Assembly (NCBI RefSeq): GCF_028464065.1
Contig: NZ_CP116808.1
Location: forward strand, 1,939,501-2,003,500
From: Saprospira sp. CCB-QB6
GTDB taxonomy: Bacteria; Bacteroidota; Bacteroidia; Chitinophagales; Saprospiraceae
Direction of reading: 5' to 3'
Length of the DNA stretch: 64,000 nucleotides
This document shows, piece by piece, positions 56,747 to 64,000 of the stretch. A program made the translations under genes and the position numbers. Positions within the stretch are counted from its first letter, which is position 1, and every line of letters begins with the position of its first letter. The notes under the pieces are model-generated. The model saw only the letters and a list, made by a program, of their open reading frames with translations, did not search any database and had not been told where the DNA came from.

Positions 56747-58222
56747 TTAATGTAGATGTTCTTCGTGGAGCTCAAAGCGCTCCTCTAGCCATTCTTGCAT
56801 GGCTTTAAGGACCTCAGGGGCAAAAGTTTCCTCAAGTAGTTGATATTCGGTGATCGTACAGCTCTCGCAATGTTGAAAAAGGTGGTTGAGGCGGGGGAGT
56901 AAGACCACCGCCGTGGGATATTTCTCTTTTTGCAGTAGCAGTTGAGAGATGCGATCGAGGTTTTCGGGCCCTGCCACCTGAACATCTTCTCCGCCATTGA
57001 GGGCCAGCAAAGGGCAGCGGATGCGTTTGAGATATTTTTTGGGGTCTATACGTAGAAAACTGCGGAACCAAGGATCGTGTAAGGCTTGGCCCAGTTGTTT
57101 TACGCCAGCCTCTACGAGGCCAATTTCGGCCAATTGTAGTCGTTCTTTTTGGGGCAAGGCGCGCCAGACATCGAGAATATCGGTCACGAATTTATCCTTG
57201 CTTTTGTGGTCTTTTTTGACTGCTCTAGCATAGCAACTTATTAGGAAATTGCGTTGAGTTTGTAGGGTTGCTTCGGCAATGCCAGCCTGTTTGCCCAAGT
57301 CATAATTTTGTTGCAACATCAGCTCCGTAATTGGAAGTGCAGGACCTGCCAGCGAGACCACTGCGCCTAGTTTTTTGCCCCATTTGGCGCCTAGCATAAA
57401 GCTAATTAGTCCGCCTTCGCTATGGCCCATAACGACCAACTGTTTTTTATTGATTCTGGGATCTTGACTGAGGTAATGCAAGCAAGCATCGGCATCTTTG
57501 GCTAAATCATGGGTTGTGCTGCCTGCAAATTGGCCCTCTGATTTTCCAGTGCCTCGGTCATCATAGCGAAAAACGGCAAAGCCACGGCGGCTAAAATGAT
57601 CGGCAATAACAGCAAAAGATTGATGGCCAAAAATTTCTGAATTTCGATCTTGTGGTCCACTGCCCGAAATGAGTAAAATGGCGGGGACAGGGGTGCTATC
57701 TGTGGCATTGGGTGGAAGCGTTAGCGTTCCTTCCAAGCGGATATTCGTTTTGGGCGTAATCACATAATGTTGCTCCTCGATATAGGGAAATGGCGGCTGA
57801 GGTGTTTGGGGGCGTTTGGGGGCTTGGGGCAGCTCGTCTGCGTCTACTTTTTTCAAGTTGAGAGGCAGAATAAGGCCATTTTGCATCCATTGCCCTTTGA
57901 TGCCCTCTTCGGCGGCCCATTGGCCCATATAAGTGATATTGGCTAGCGCCCAGCTAGCTTTAAGTTCTGGTCCATAGACCTCTATTTTATCAAATTTGAG
58001 ATTAAATTGCCCCTGTTTGGGACTGTCCATCAAGAGTAGCAAAGTCCCATTTTCTTCTTGAATATGAAAAACAATAGGAATTTCCATTCCCTGAACCTCA
58101 ATCGTTCCGCTCCAATCGCCCACCCAATCGGTCTGAGTCTGAGCAGTTAGGAAAAAAGGAAGCGAAAGGCATAGAAGAAATAGGCCTATCTGTCTGAAAA
58201 AACTAAAAATATATGCGTGCAT
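56747..58222 (-). CDS. Secreted alpha/beta hydrolase
   Basis: A 491-residue serine hydrolase. The signal peptide (ending near FFLTAQ) leads into a lipocalin-like beta domain (about 25-130, WVGDWSGTIEVQGMEIPIVFH). The alpha/beta fold follows with the nucleophile in VMGHSEGGLIS, the oxyanion region LISGSGPQDRN, and the Asp/His in NGGEDVQVAG and LLPRLNHLFQH. Relatives are dipeptidyl-peptidase- or esterase-like; the substrate is unknown. The frame could begin at a TTG three codons earlier, but ATG 58222 is preferred. Divergent from the AGCS gene. Confidence 0.85.
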   Translation of the reverse strand: MHAYIFSFFRQIGLFLLCLSLPFFLTAQTQTDWVGDWSGTIEVQGMEIPIVFHIQEENGTLLLLMDSPKQGQFNLKFDKIEVYGPELKASWALANITYMGQWAAEEGIKGQWMQNGLILPLNLKKVDADELPQAPKRPQTPQPPFPYIEEQHYVITPKTNIRLEGTLTLPPNATDSTPVPAILLISGSGPQDRNSEIFGHQSFAVIADHFSRRGFAVFRYDDRGTGKSEGQFAGSTTHDLAKDADACLHYLSQDPRINKKQLVVMGHSEGGLISFMLGAKWGKKLGAVVSLAGPALPITELMLQQNYDLGKQAGIAEATLQTQRNFLISCYARAVKKDHKSKDKFVTDILDVWRALPQKERLQLAEIGLVEAGVKQLGQALHDPWFRSFLRIDPKKYLKRIRCPLLALNGGEDVQVAGPENLDRISQLLLQKEKYPTAVVLLPRLNHLFQHCESCTITEYQLLEETFAPEVLKAMQEWLEERFELHEEHLH

Positions 58223-58453
58223 TTTTGTCAATTTTAAACAAAATAGTACTTTTTGAGCCGCTCAAGAAATAAAAAAAGGCGATCGCTTAGCGGCTCCAAA
58301 CATAGAATGCAGTATCTTAAGCAGAGAAAGTAAAATTTAGGGAAGGAATCCCCAACTATTCAGGATGGCCAAAGGCTATCCTTTCAATTTTATAGAAACA
58401 ACGGTTGGCATCCTCTTTTAGCCGCCCGTTAAAAAACGAAATTTTTAAAGAGT
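58223..58453. other. Divergent intergenic region between the hydrolase and AGCS genes
   Basis: It contains the hairpin GAGCCGCT / AGCGGCTC (about 58255-58296). No gene and no perfect -7 box was found. Confidence 0.5.
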
Positions 58454-60544
58454 ATGAGAAAATACGCCTTACTATTCCTCTTTGCCTTTTTGGCCCAGAT
58501 GAGTATTGCGCAATCCTTGCAAAAAACGCTGGTAGATGAAGATACCGATATCTCCTTCTATCCCGTAGATAAGCAGATTGATTTGCGCTTTACGCCCACA
58601 TCTAATTTTATTCAAAGCATTGTCTTTGCCTCTTTTAAAGTAAAAAATCGCTACGATTATTATGCTCAAAAAGAGCGGGTAGATGGCAATAAGTATAAGT
58701 ATTTTGTCAAGGTAGAAGATTCTACAAGCTACCATAGCCAAAAGGCCGCAGGAGGTGGAGGTTTTATTGAAATGACTGCAGAGGGAAAGCAGTATTTTGT
58801 GGCCCTAAGTGGAAAAAAAGCTGCCGATAAGTTTGCCGCCGCCAAAAAGGAAGGCAAAGAAGCCGTTCAACAGCTTAAACGCAAACGCAGCTATATGGAT
58901 CAGTCGCCTTATGAGGTGACTACCGAGCTAGCCGATGGCACAGAGTTTAGCATTAAGTACCTCAATGAAAAGAGCTTTAACCTGACTTATCAGCAAACAG
59001 AAAACGGGAAAACCTATAGCATTAGTCAGGATATGAATTTTGGCGAAACCTATAAGGTGAAAGTTAAGGAAGATGACCCTGGCGCTGATTTTAGCCTGAA
59101 ATTGACGAATAAAGAATTAGCTGCTCAACAAACAGAGCCCATCATTTTACTCGCGAGTAGCATCAATATGCCTTTTGTGCTTTTGATTTTGCTTTTGGGT
59201 GCGCTCTTTTTTACGATCTATTTCAAGTTTCCCAATATTACCCGCCTTGGCCTAGCCATCAATACCGTCAGAGGGAAATATTATAATCCCGACGATCAGA
59301 TGTCAGAGGATAATCCCGATACCATTAAGGATGAAGCCGCAGAAGGAGAGGTAACGCCTTTTCAAGCCCTTTCGGCCGCTCTTTCGGCTACGGTAGGACT
59401 CGGAAATATCGCTGGGGTGGCTATTGCCATTTCTTTGGGTGGACCTGGCGCTACGCTTTGGATGATTATCGCTGGCTTGCTCGGTATGGCCTCTAAGTTT
59501 ACCGAATGTACCCTCGGCGTAAAATATAGAGAAATTGATGAGGAAGGGACCATTCACGGCGGTCCTATGTATTACCTCTCTAAAGGTCTAGCCGATAAAG
59601 GCTTAGCTGGCCTCGGAAAAGTATTCGCCATTTTCTTTGCAATTATGTGTGTAGGAGGCTCTTTTGGTGGCGGAAATATGTTCCAAGCCAACCAAGCCGC
59701 CTCTCAAGTACTGGGCACTCTAGGCATCGAAGGTGGTGCCGGTGGCTTTATCTTTGGTCTAATTACCGCTGCACTAGTGGCTGTGGTTATCATTGGTGGA
59801 ATTAAACGAATCGGTAAAGTAGCCGAAACAATCGTTCCTTTTATGGCCGTTCTTTATGTCGGTAGCGCACTAATCGTGATTGCGATGAACGCTGGCCAAA
59901 TTCCTACTGCTTTCGGACTTATCCTCGATGAAGCGCTCAATCCCCCCGCTATGTTTGGTGGTTTTGTTGGCGTACTTATTACTGGTTTCCAACGGGCCGC
60001 TTTCTCCAATGAAGCAGGCGTAGGTTCTGCCGCTATTGCCCACTCTGCCGTAAAAACAGCTTATCCCGCTAGTGAAGGGGTGGTCGCTCTCCTAGAGCCT
60101 TTTATTGATACCGTGATTATCTGTACCATTACCGCTTTGGTCATCATCATTACGGGCCAATACGAAAACCTAGACGGTATCGATGGCGTGAGTATGACTT
60201 CTAACGCCTTCGCTACAGCTATTCCTTGGTTCCCTTATATCCTCACTTTGGCTGTAGCCCTTTTCGCCTTTTCTACCATGTTGTCTTGGTCGTATTATGG
60301 CCTCCAAGCCTGGAAATTCCTCTTCGGGAAATCTAAGGCGATGGATCTCACCTATAAGGTGCTTTTCTGCATTTTTGTAGTGGTGGGCGCTTCGGCTAGC
60401 CTCGGCTCTGTGGTCGGATTTTCCGATGCCATGATTTTTGCCATGGTGTTCCCCAATATGATCGGCCTGATCATTTTGGCTCCCACGGTTCGCAAAGAAG
60501 TAAAACGCTATGTGGCCGATATTAAAGCCGGTAAATTGGGCTAA
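58454..60544 (+). CDS. Alanine/glycine:cation symporter (AGCS) with long N-terminal secreted extension
   Basis: A 696-residue protein. The last 440 residues are an AGCS sodium/alanine-glycine symporter with [34 protein letters not shown] and [18 protein letters not shown]. Unlike ordinary AGCS proteins (about 450-550 residues), it begins with a signal peptide ([20 protein letters not shown]) and about 200 residues of beta-rich sequence without membrane helices before the first helix of the permease (about 232-252). The extra domain would lie outside the inner membrane. A terminator follows. Confidence 0.9.
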   Translation: MRKYALLFLFAFLAQMSIAQSLQKTLVDEDTDISFYPVDKQIDLRFTPTSNFIQSIVFASFKVKNRYDYYAQKERVDGNKYKYFVKVEDSTSYHSQKAAGGGGFIEMTAEGKQYFVALSGKKAADKFAAAKKEGKEAVQQLKRKRSYMDQSPYEVTTELADGTEFSIKYLNEKSFNLTYQQTENGKTYSISQDMNFGETYKVKVKEDDPGADFSLKLTNKELAAQQTEPIILLASSINMPFVLLILLLGALFFTIYFKFPNITRLGLAINTVRGKYYNPDDQMSEDNPDTIKDEAAEGEVTPFQALSAALSATVGLGNIAGVAIAISLGGPGATLWMIIAGLLGMASKFTECTLGVKYREIDEEGTIHGGPMYYLSKGLADKGLAGLGKVFAIFFAIMCVGGSFGGGNMFQANQAASQVLGTLGIEGGAGGFIFGLITAALVAVVIIGGIKRIGKVAETIVPFMAVLYVGSALIVIAMNAGQIPTAFGLILDEALNPPAMFGGFVGVLITGFQRAAFSNEAGVGSAAIAHSAVKTAYPASEGVVALLEPFIDTVIICTITALVIIITGQYENLDGIDGVSMTSNAFATAIPWFPYILTLAVALFAFSTMLSWSYYGLQAWKFLFGKSKAMDLTYKVLFCIFVVVGASASLGSVVGFSDAMIFAMVFPNMIGLIILAPTVRKEVKRYVADIKAGKLG

Positions 60545-60567
60545 ATAATTAGCTTGATGTCTACGCT

Positions 60568-60606
60568 AAACGTCTCTTTCCAATTTCGGGAAGAGACGTT
60601 TTTTTT
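60568..60606 (+). terminator. Terminator after the AGCS gene
   Basis: AAACGTCTCTT pairs with AAGAGACGTTT, with inner CC/GG pairs, followed by a T tract that leads into repeat R21. Confidence 0.9.
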
Positions 60607-60728
60607 GGGGCCTCCGCTGCGGCTTCGCCTTGCGGCGCTACGCTTTGGGGCTCGCAGGTCTGCTCGGCCCTTCGCAGGCTTCGCCTGCTCGGTCTGGCCT
60701 TCGGCCACCCCGCCGCATCGCTAGGCCA
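60607..60728 (+). repeat. GC-rich structured repeat, copy R21 (type A ends)
   Basis: Head GGGGCCTCCGC, tail CATCGCTAGGCC, closing helix GGCCT/AGGCC. Variable hairpin GCAGGC-TTC-GCCTGC. Small GC-rich palindromes extend to about 60765. Confidence 0.88.
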
Positions 60729-60818
60729 ATTTGGCCTGCGGCCAAAGGCGGCAAGCCGCCTAAAGCGCAACCATTTGATGGAGCTGTTGTTAGATAAGGG
60801 ACAAAATAACAACAAACT

Positions 60819-61520
60819 ATGCAAGGAAAAACAATACTCATTGTCGGCGGTAGCCGCGGTATCGGCGCCGCCTTGGCCCAAAAACTCTTAGCCGAAGGAG
60901 CCCAAGTTTATAATGCCAGCCGCTCTGCAACCACTTTGGGCCAATCCCTTTCTTATGATGCTTTAACCGATGACCCCAAGGCGCTTTTGGCCCAATTGCC
61001 AGACCAACTAGATGGCTTGGTCTATTGCCCTGGAAGTATCAATTTACGTCCCTTCCACCGCATCAAAGAAGAACAGTTTAATCAAGAGTTTGAGCTGAAT
61101 GTGATGGGGGCGGTTCGTCTGCTACAAGCGGCTTTGCCCCAACTCAAAAAGGCTGAAGCAGGCGCTTCTGTGGTCCTTTTCAGTACGGTGGCGGTAAAGC
61201 TGGGCATGCCCTTTCATAGCGCTATTGCTATGGCCAAAGGGGCCCTAGAAGGCCTCACTAAATCCTTGGCGGCCGAATGGGCCAGCCATAATATTCGCCT
61301 CAATGCTATTGCCCCTTCTCTGACTAATACCGATTTGGCGGAGCGCTTACTCAATACGGAGGCCAAACAGGAATCTGCCGCCAAACGGCACCCTTTGGGC
61401 CGCATCGGCCAGCCCCAAGATATCGCTAGCTTGGCTTATTACCTTCTGGACCAAAATAGCCAATGGATGACGGGCCAAGTTCTAGGCTTAGATGGTGGTA
61501 TGGGCAGCCTAAAAATCTAA
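60819..61520 (+). CDS. Short-chain dehydrogenase/reductase lacking the catalytic Tyr
   Basis: A 233-residue classical SDR. The NAD(P) motif GGSRGIGAALA is at residues 10-20, then NVMGAV, and a C-terminal GQVLGLDGGMGSLKI. The catalytic YxxxK segment reads FHSAIAMAKGALEGL, so Lys is kept but the Tyr position is Ile. This FHxxxxxAKGA form recurs in a subgroup of SDR proteins as I recall it. It may be catalytically altered. Its last four bases overlap the end of the convergent glycosyltransferase gene. Confidence 0.85.
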   Translation: MQGKTILIVGGSRGIGAALAQKLLAEGAQVYNASRSATTLGQSLSYDALTDDPKALLAQLPDQLDGLVYCPGSINLRPFHRIKEEQFNQEFELNVMGAVRLLQAALPQLKKAEAGASVVLFSTVAVKLGMPFHSAIAMAKGALEGLTKSLAAEWASHNIRLNAIAPSLTNTDLAERLLNTEAKQESAAKRHPLGRIGQPQDIASLAYYLLDQNSQWMTGQVLGLDGGMGSLKI

Positions 61521-63055
61521 TGAATATCTACGTCTATAATTTTAATCTCTTCCCGATAAAAATAGGCGGGTAGATGTTGATCATGATGACTTTTAAAAGC
61601 TGCAATGCGATACCCCAATTGAAGTAGTGAGTCAATTTTGGCCTCTTCTGGATACCAATGATAGGCCGCTACATCTTGAAAAAACATCAGCTCTGTTTGC
61701 TCAAAAGGTTTGCAATTAAAGACAACATCAACCTCTTGAAGTTCAGTCCCCATACTTTTGTAAATGGCTGTGTTGTGGAGCTTGGCATTTCGGAGATGAT
61801 TGTCTATTTGTCGCGCTTGAAGAATCTTTTGAGGTTGGAAAATCCCAAAGCAAAGGATGGCCCCCAATATTGCTAAGCCCCACTTTCTTAGAGCTGGAAA
61901 CTTAACATACTGCAAGCTTCCAGCTAAGCCCCAAACAATATAAGAGAGGCCCAAAAAATGAACTGGAAAACAAAAGGCGGGCATCTTGGTCTTAACCAGA
62001 GAAAAGAAAAGGTAAAGCACTCCAAAGGCAGCAAAAAGTCCAAATCCAAAGGCTTTTTTTGGGCTGATGATTAAGCTCAGTAGTATACCAAGGGCCAAAA
62101 AGATGAGATGAAAACTACTGCCATAAATGGTCCACAATTCCCTGAAATGAAATAAGAAATTGCCACTATGCCCTTCTAGGGCAGTAAATATATGTTCTCG
62201 GTTAAAGGCATAACTTAAGCTACTTTCTAGAGGAAAACGCTTAATTATGTAAACTTGCCAAGGGCCAAAAGTGGCTAGACAACTAGCGGCCCCAAGGGCA
62301 ATATGTCCCCAATATTTGAGCTGAAAACGCTTTTCTTTTTGGCCCAAAATATATAGTCCCCAACTGCCAAATACTAAAATTCCAGTTAACCATTTGACCA
62401 AAACGCCAGCTCCTGCGAATAGTCCAATGGCAATAGCCCAAGGCCACTTTTTTTGACTTATGCTATATCGGCTAAAGGCCCAAAAGCTAGCCCCCACATA
62501 AAAGGCAAAACTAACGTCATTTTGGTCCAAATTAAGACGGCCAGAGCTCAACTCTAGCTGAACAAAAGAAAAGCAGCTGAATAGAGCGACTAAGAAGGCC
62601 CACTTTTTTTTCTGACTCCAAATGCGCATAAAGTCATAGCTCAATAGCACAGCTATAGCGCCCATCAAGGCAGAGGGAAGACGCATCGCCCAAACAGAAA
62701 CCCCAAAAACTTTCATAGAAAGTGCCATCTGCCATAAAAACAAAGGTTGTTTATGCAGCCAAATATGATTACAACACCAAGCTGCTGGATCATAAGGGAG
62801 TAGAGCTGTTTTATGTAGTAAAGGAGTAAAAGGTTGCTCAATCATATTTCTAGCAACAAGGGCATGAAAGCGTTCATCCCAATCTTGCAAAAAGGGATCA
62901 ATTTGAATCATGTAAAGTCTTATTCCAAGGGCCAAAAAAAAGAGTAAACAAAGCTTTAACTTATTTACTTCTGTTTTTACTACCCAAAACCAAAGGAATA
63001 AGCCCAACCCCAAAAAGCTAGCTAATAGGTAAGGGGAAAAGGCAATAGGCAACAT
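61517..63055 (-). CDS. Family 39-type (ArnT-like) glycosyltransferase membrane protein
   Basis: A 512-residue GT-C membrane protein with about eleven or twelve hydrophobic segments. The first extracytoplasmic loop has the acidic DWDERFHALVARNMIEQP motif, the usual metal/donor site of dolichyl-phosphate-mannose or ArnT-like transferases. RLPSALMGAIAVLLSYDFMRI follows. It probably transfers a sugar from a polyprenyl-phosphate donor to an envelope acceptor. The open frame extends 40 codons upstream, but ATG 63055 lies one base after the holB stop codon, the natural start. It is probably co-transcribed with holB. Confidence 0.85.
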   Translation of the reverse strand: MLPIAFSPYLLASFLGLGLFLWFWVVKTEVNKLKLCLLFFLALGIRLYMIQIDPFLQDWDERFHALVARNMIEQPFTPLLHKTALLPYDPAAWCCNHIWLHKQPLFLWQMALSMKVFGVSVWAMRLPSALMGAIAVLLSYDFMRIWSQKKKWAFLVALFSCFSFVQLELSSGRLNLDQNDVSFAFYVGASFWAFSRYSISQKKWPWAIAIGLFAGAGVLVKWLTGILVFGSWGLYILGQKEKRFQLKYWGHIALGAASCLATFGPWQVYIIKRFPLESSLSYAFNREHIFTALEGHSGNFLFHFRELWTIYGSSFHLIFLALGILLSLIISPKKAFGFGLFAAFGVLYLFFSLVKTKMPAFCFPVHFLGLSYIVWGLAGSLQYVKFPALRKWGLAILGAILCFGIFQPQKILQARQIDNHLRNAKLHNTAIYKSMGTELQEVDVVFNCKPFEQTELMFFQDVAAYHWYPEEAKIDSLLQLGYRIAAFKSHHDQHLPAYFYREEIKIIDVDIH

Positions 63056-63056
63056 A

Positions 63057-64000
63057 TTAGAGCGGCTTAAAAATGCGATGAATTTTAATGGAGAGGTCCA
63101 AAAATAAAACTTTGGGGTGAGCATTCCGCTCAATAAAATAAAGATGATCGTTAAAGAGCTGCTGTAACTCGTCAATAGCAGGCAAGGGAAGCAATTTTGC
63201 TAAGCCTTGGGCCGCCTTTTGGTCCTGCGCCGACAGGCGCAAACTATTAGCGGGAAAACCTGTTTGCAATAGGCTCAATTCTCTAAGAAAAAAGAGACCA
63301 TATTCTAAAAAGAGCAATTGTTCTTTGCGGCCAGTTTTACTGCCTTTTTTTCCTTCTTTAGGGTGGCTCCCCGTTACAAATTGCTCTACCCAATAGACCA
63401 TAGGAGCACGCCCCTGATAACAGGCGCGGAGCCAGCCCGCAAAAGCTTGTCCGAGTTGTTGTTCTCCCTGATCTTGTCCATGGGCCAATTGTTTGGCCTT
63501 GCGGAAGTTCCCCTCTGAGAGGTAGGCAATTTCCTGTGCATTTTGAGTGGGAAGGCCTTCTTGGACCAAGGCAGCTGTAATTTGCTCATCTTGTAAGGCG
63601 GGCAGTTTGAGCAACTGACAGCGAGATAGAATAGTATTGAGAATAAGCTCCGCTCGTTCGGCGACTAATAGAAAGACAGTATTGGGTTCGGGTTCTTCAA
63701 TGAGTTTGAGCAGGCGGTTCCCCTCCTTGTCCAAATATTCGGGCATCCAGAGTAAAAGGATTTTAAAGCGGCCCTCTACTCGAGTAAAGCTAAACTTGCG
63801 CACAATATCCACACACTCCCGCTTATTGATATTGCCCCTTTGATTGTTGGCTCCCAAATAAAAGAGCCAATCGTTCATATTGACATAAGGGCCTTTTTCT
63901 TCTAGCATTTTGCGCCATTCCTTAATATGGTCGCTACTTACGGCCTTGCTATCAATATTGGGGTAGGAAAAGTGGAGATCTGGATGAATATTTTTCTGGA
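63057..64000 (-). CDS. holB: DNA polymerase III subunit delta' (partial, cut by window edge)
   Basis: The 3' part of a HolB/DnaX-like clamp-loader subunit. The frame continues past the right edge without a stop, so the N-terminal Walker A region is outside the window. The visible C-terminal part (about 314 residues) has WMPEYLDKEGNRLLKLIEEPEPNTVFLLVAE and ILSRCQLLKLPAL, the sensor-1 and SRC motifs of the clamp-loader AAA+ family. The C-terminal domain is divergent, as usual for delta'. It ends one base before the glycosyltransferase start. Confidence 0.9.
   Translation of the reverse strand, partial: QKNIHPDLHFSYPNIDSKAVSSDHIKEWRKMLEEKGPYVNMNDWLFYLGANNQRGNINKRECVDIVRKFSFTRVEGRFKILLLWMPEYLDKEGNRLLKLIEEPEPNTVFLLVAERAELILNTILSRCQLLKLPALQDEQITAALVQEGLPTQNAQEIAYLSEGNFRKAKQLAHGQDQGEQQLGQAFAGWLRACYQGRAPMVYWVEQFVTGSHPKEGKKGSKTGRKEQLLFLEYGLFFLRELSLLQTGFPANSLRLSAQDQKAAQGLAKLLPLPAIDELQQLFNDHLYFIERNAHPKVLFLDLSIKIHRIFKPL

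Noticed and set aside
5711-60728. GC-rich repeats as CRISPR or insertion sequences
   Set aside because: There is no regular spacing or spacers, no cas genes, no transposase and no target-site duplication that I could see.

Overview
The window looks like the chromosome of a Saprospira-like member of the Bacteroidota. The evidence is the TAnnTTTG -7 boxes ahead of many genes, the scarcity of Shine-Dalgarno sites, and families typical of the phylum: fused SecDF, an OstA-like protein beside two MCE proteins, DUF6702, a peptidoglycan-binding OmpA-family protein, and split transketolase. The genus is a guess from the dense GC-rich intergenic repeats. Most genes are housekeeping, and no phage, transposase or CRISPR array is visible.

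Layout. 0-2.7 kb: recA, an ArsA-type ATPase and tRNA-Arg(CCG). 2.8-6.3 kb (minus): a cysteine-biosynthesis operon of the CysM / Mec / CysO / MoeZ type. Ahead of it lie a promoter and two tandem short ORFs with runs of six and five cysteine codons, each followed by an intrinsic terminator. 6.4-12.1 kb: two parS-like sites, mtnB, cdsA, a CPBP protease, a class III aminotransferase, a ThrB-like kinase and a cluster of three more parS-like sites. 12.1-18.6 kb: DUF6702, HupE-like, M1 peptidase, PaiB-like, ComF and heme A synthase. 19.0-19.5 kb: a probable chromosomal origin with seven perfect DnaA boxes and an AT-rich stretch. Genes to its left are mostly on the minus strand and genes to its right mostly on the plus strand, as expected for bidirectional replication from there. 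20-44 kb: SRAP-like protein, split transketolase, M48 peptidase, arginase-fold protein, amino-acid dehydrogenase, OmpA-like protein, Nif3, zinc ribbon, amidase-MCE-MCE-OstA envelope cluster, SecDF, GreA, beta-barrel, DapD. 44-64 kb: lytic transglycosylase, TatA, M16 peptidase, HD protein, a 23-residue-repeat peptidoglycan-binding protein, nitroreductase, lipoprotein, two SDR-type proteins, two large membrane proteins, a hydrolase, an AGCS symporter and the 3' part of holB.

Two things stand out. First, the cysteine operon appears to be controlled by two consecutive trp-type transcription attenuators that read Cys-tRNA supply. Both the terminators and matching antiterminator pairings can be drawn directly from the sequence. 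Second, about 21 copies of a GC-rich, roughly 115-165 nt element fill the intergenic gaps. Their hairpin arms and closing helix change sequence from copy to copy but stay complementary, which points to selection on a folded RNA or DNA structure. Two of the copies form a near-identical 245-bp inverted repeat around the HD-domain gene.
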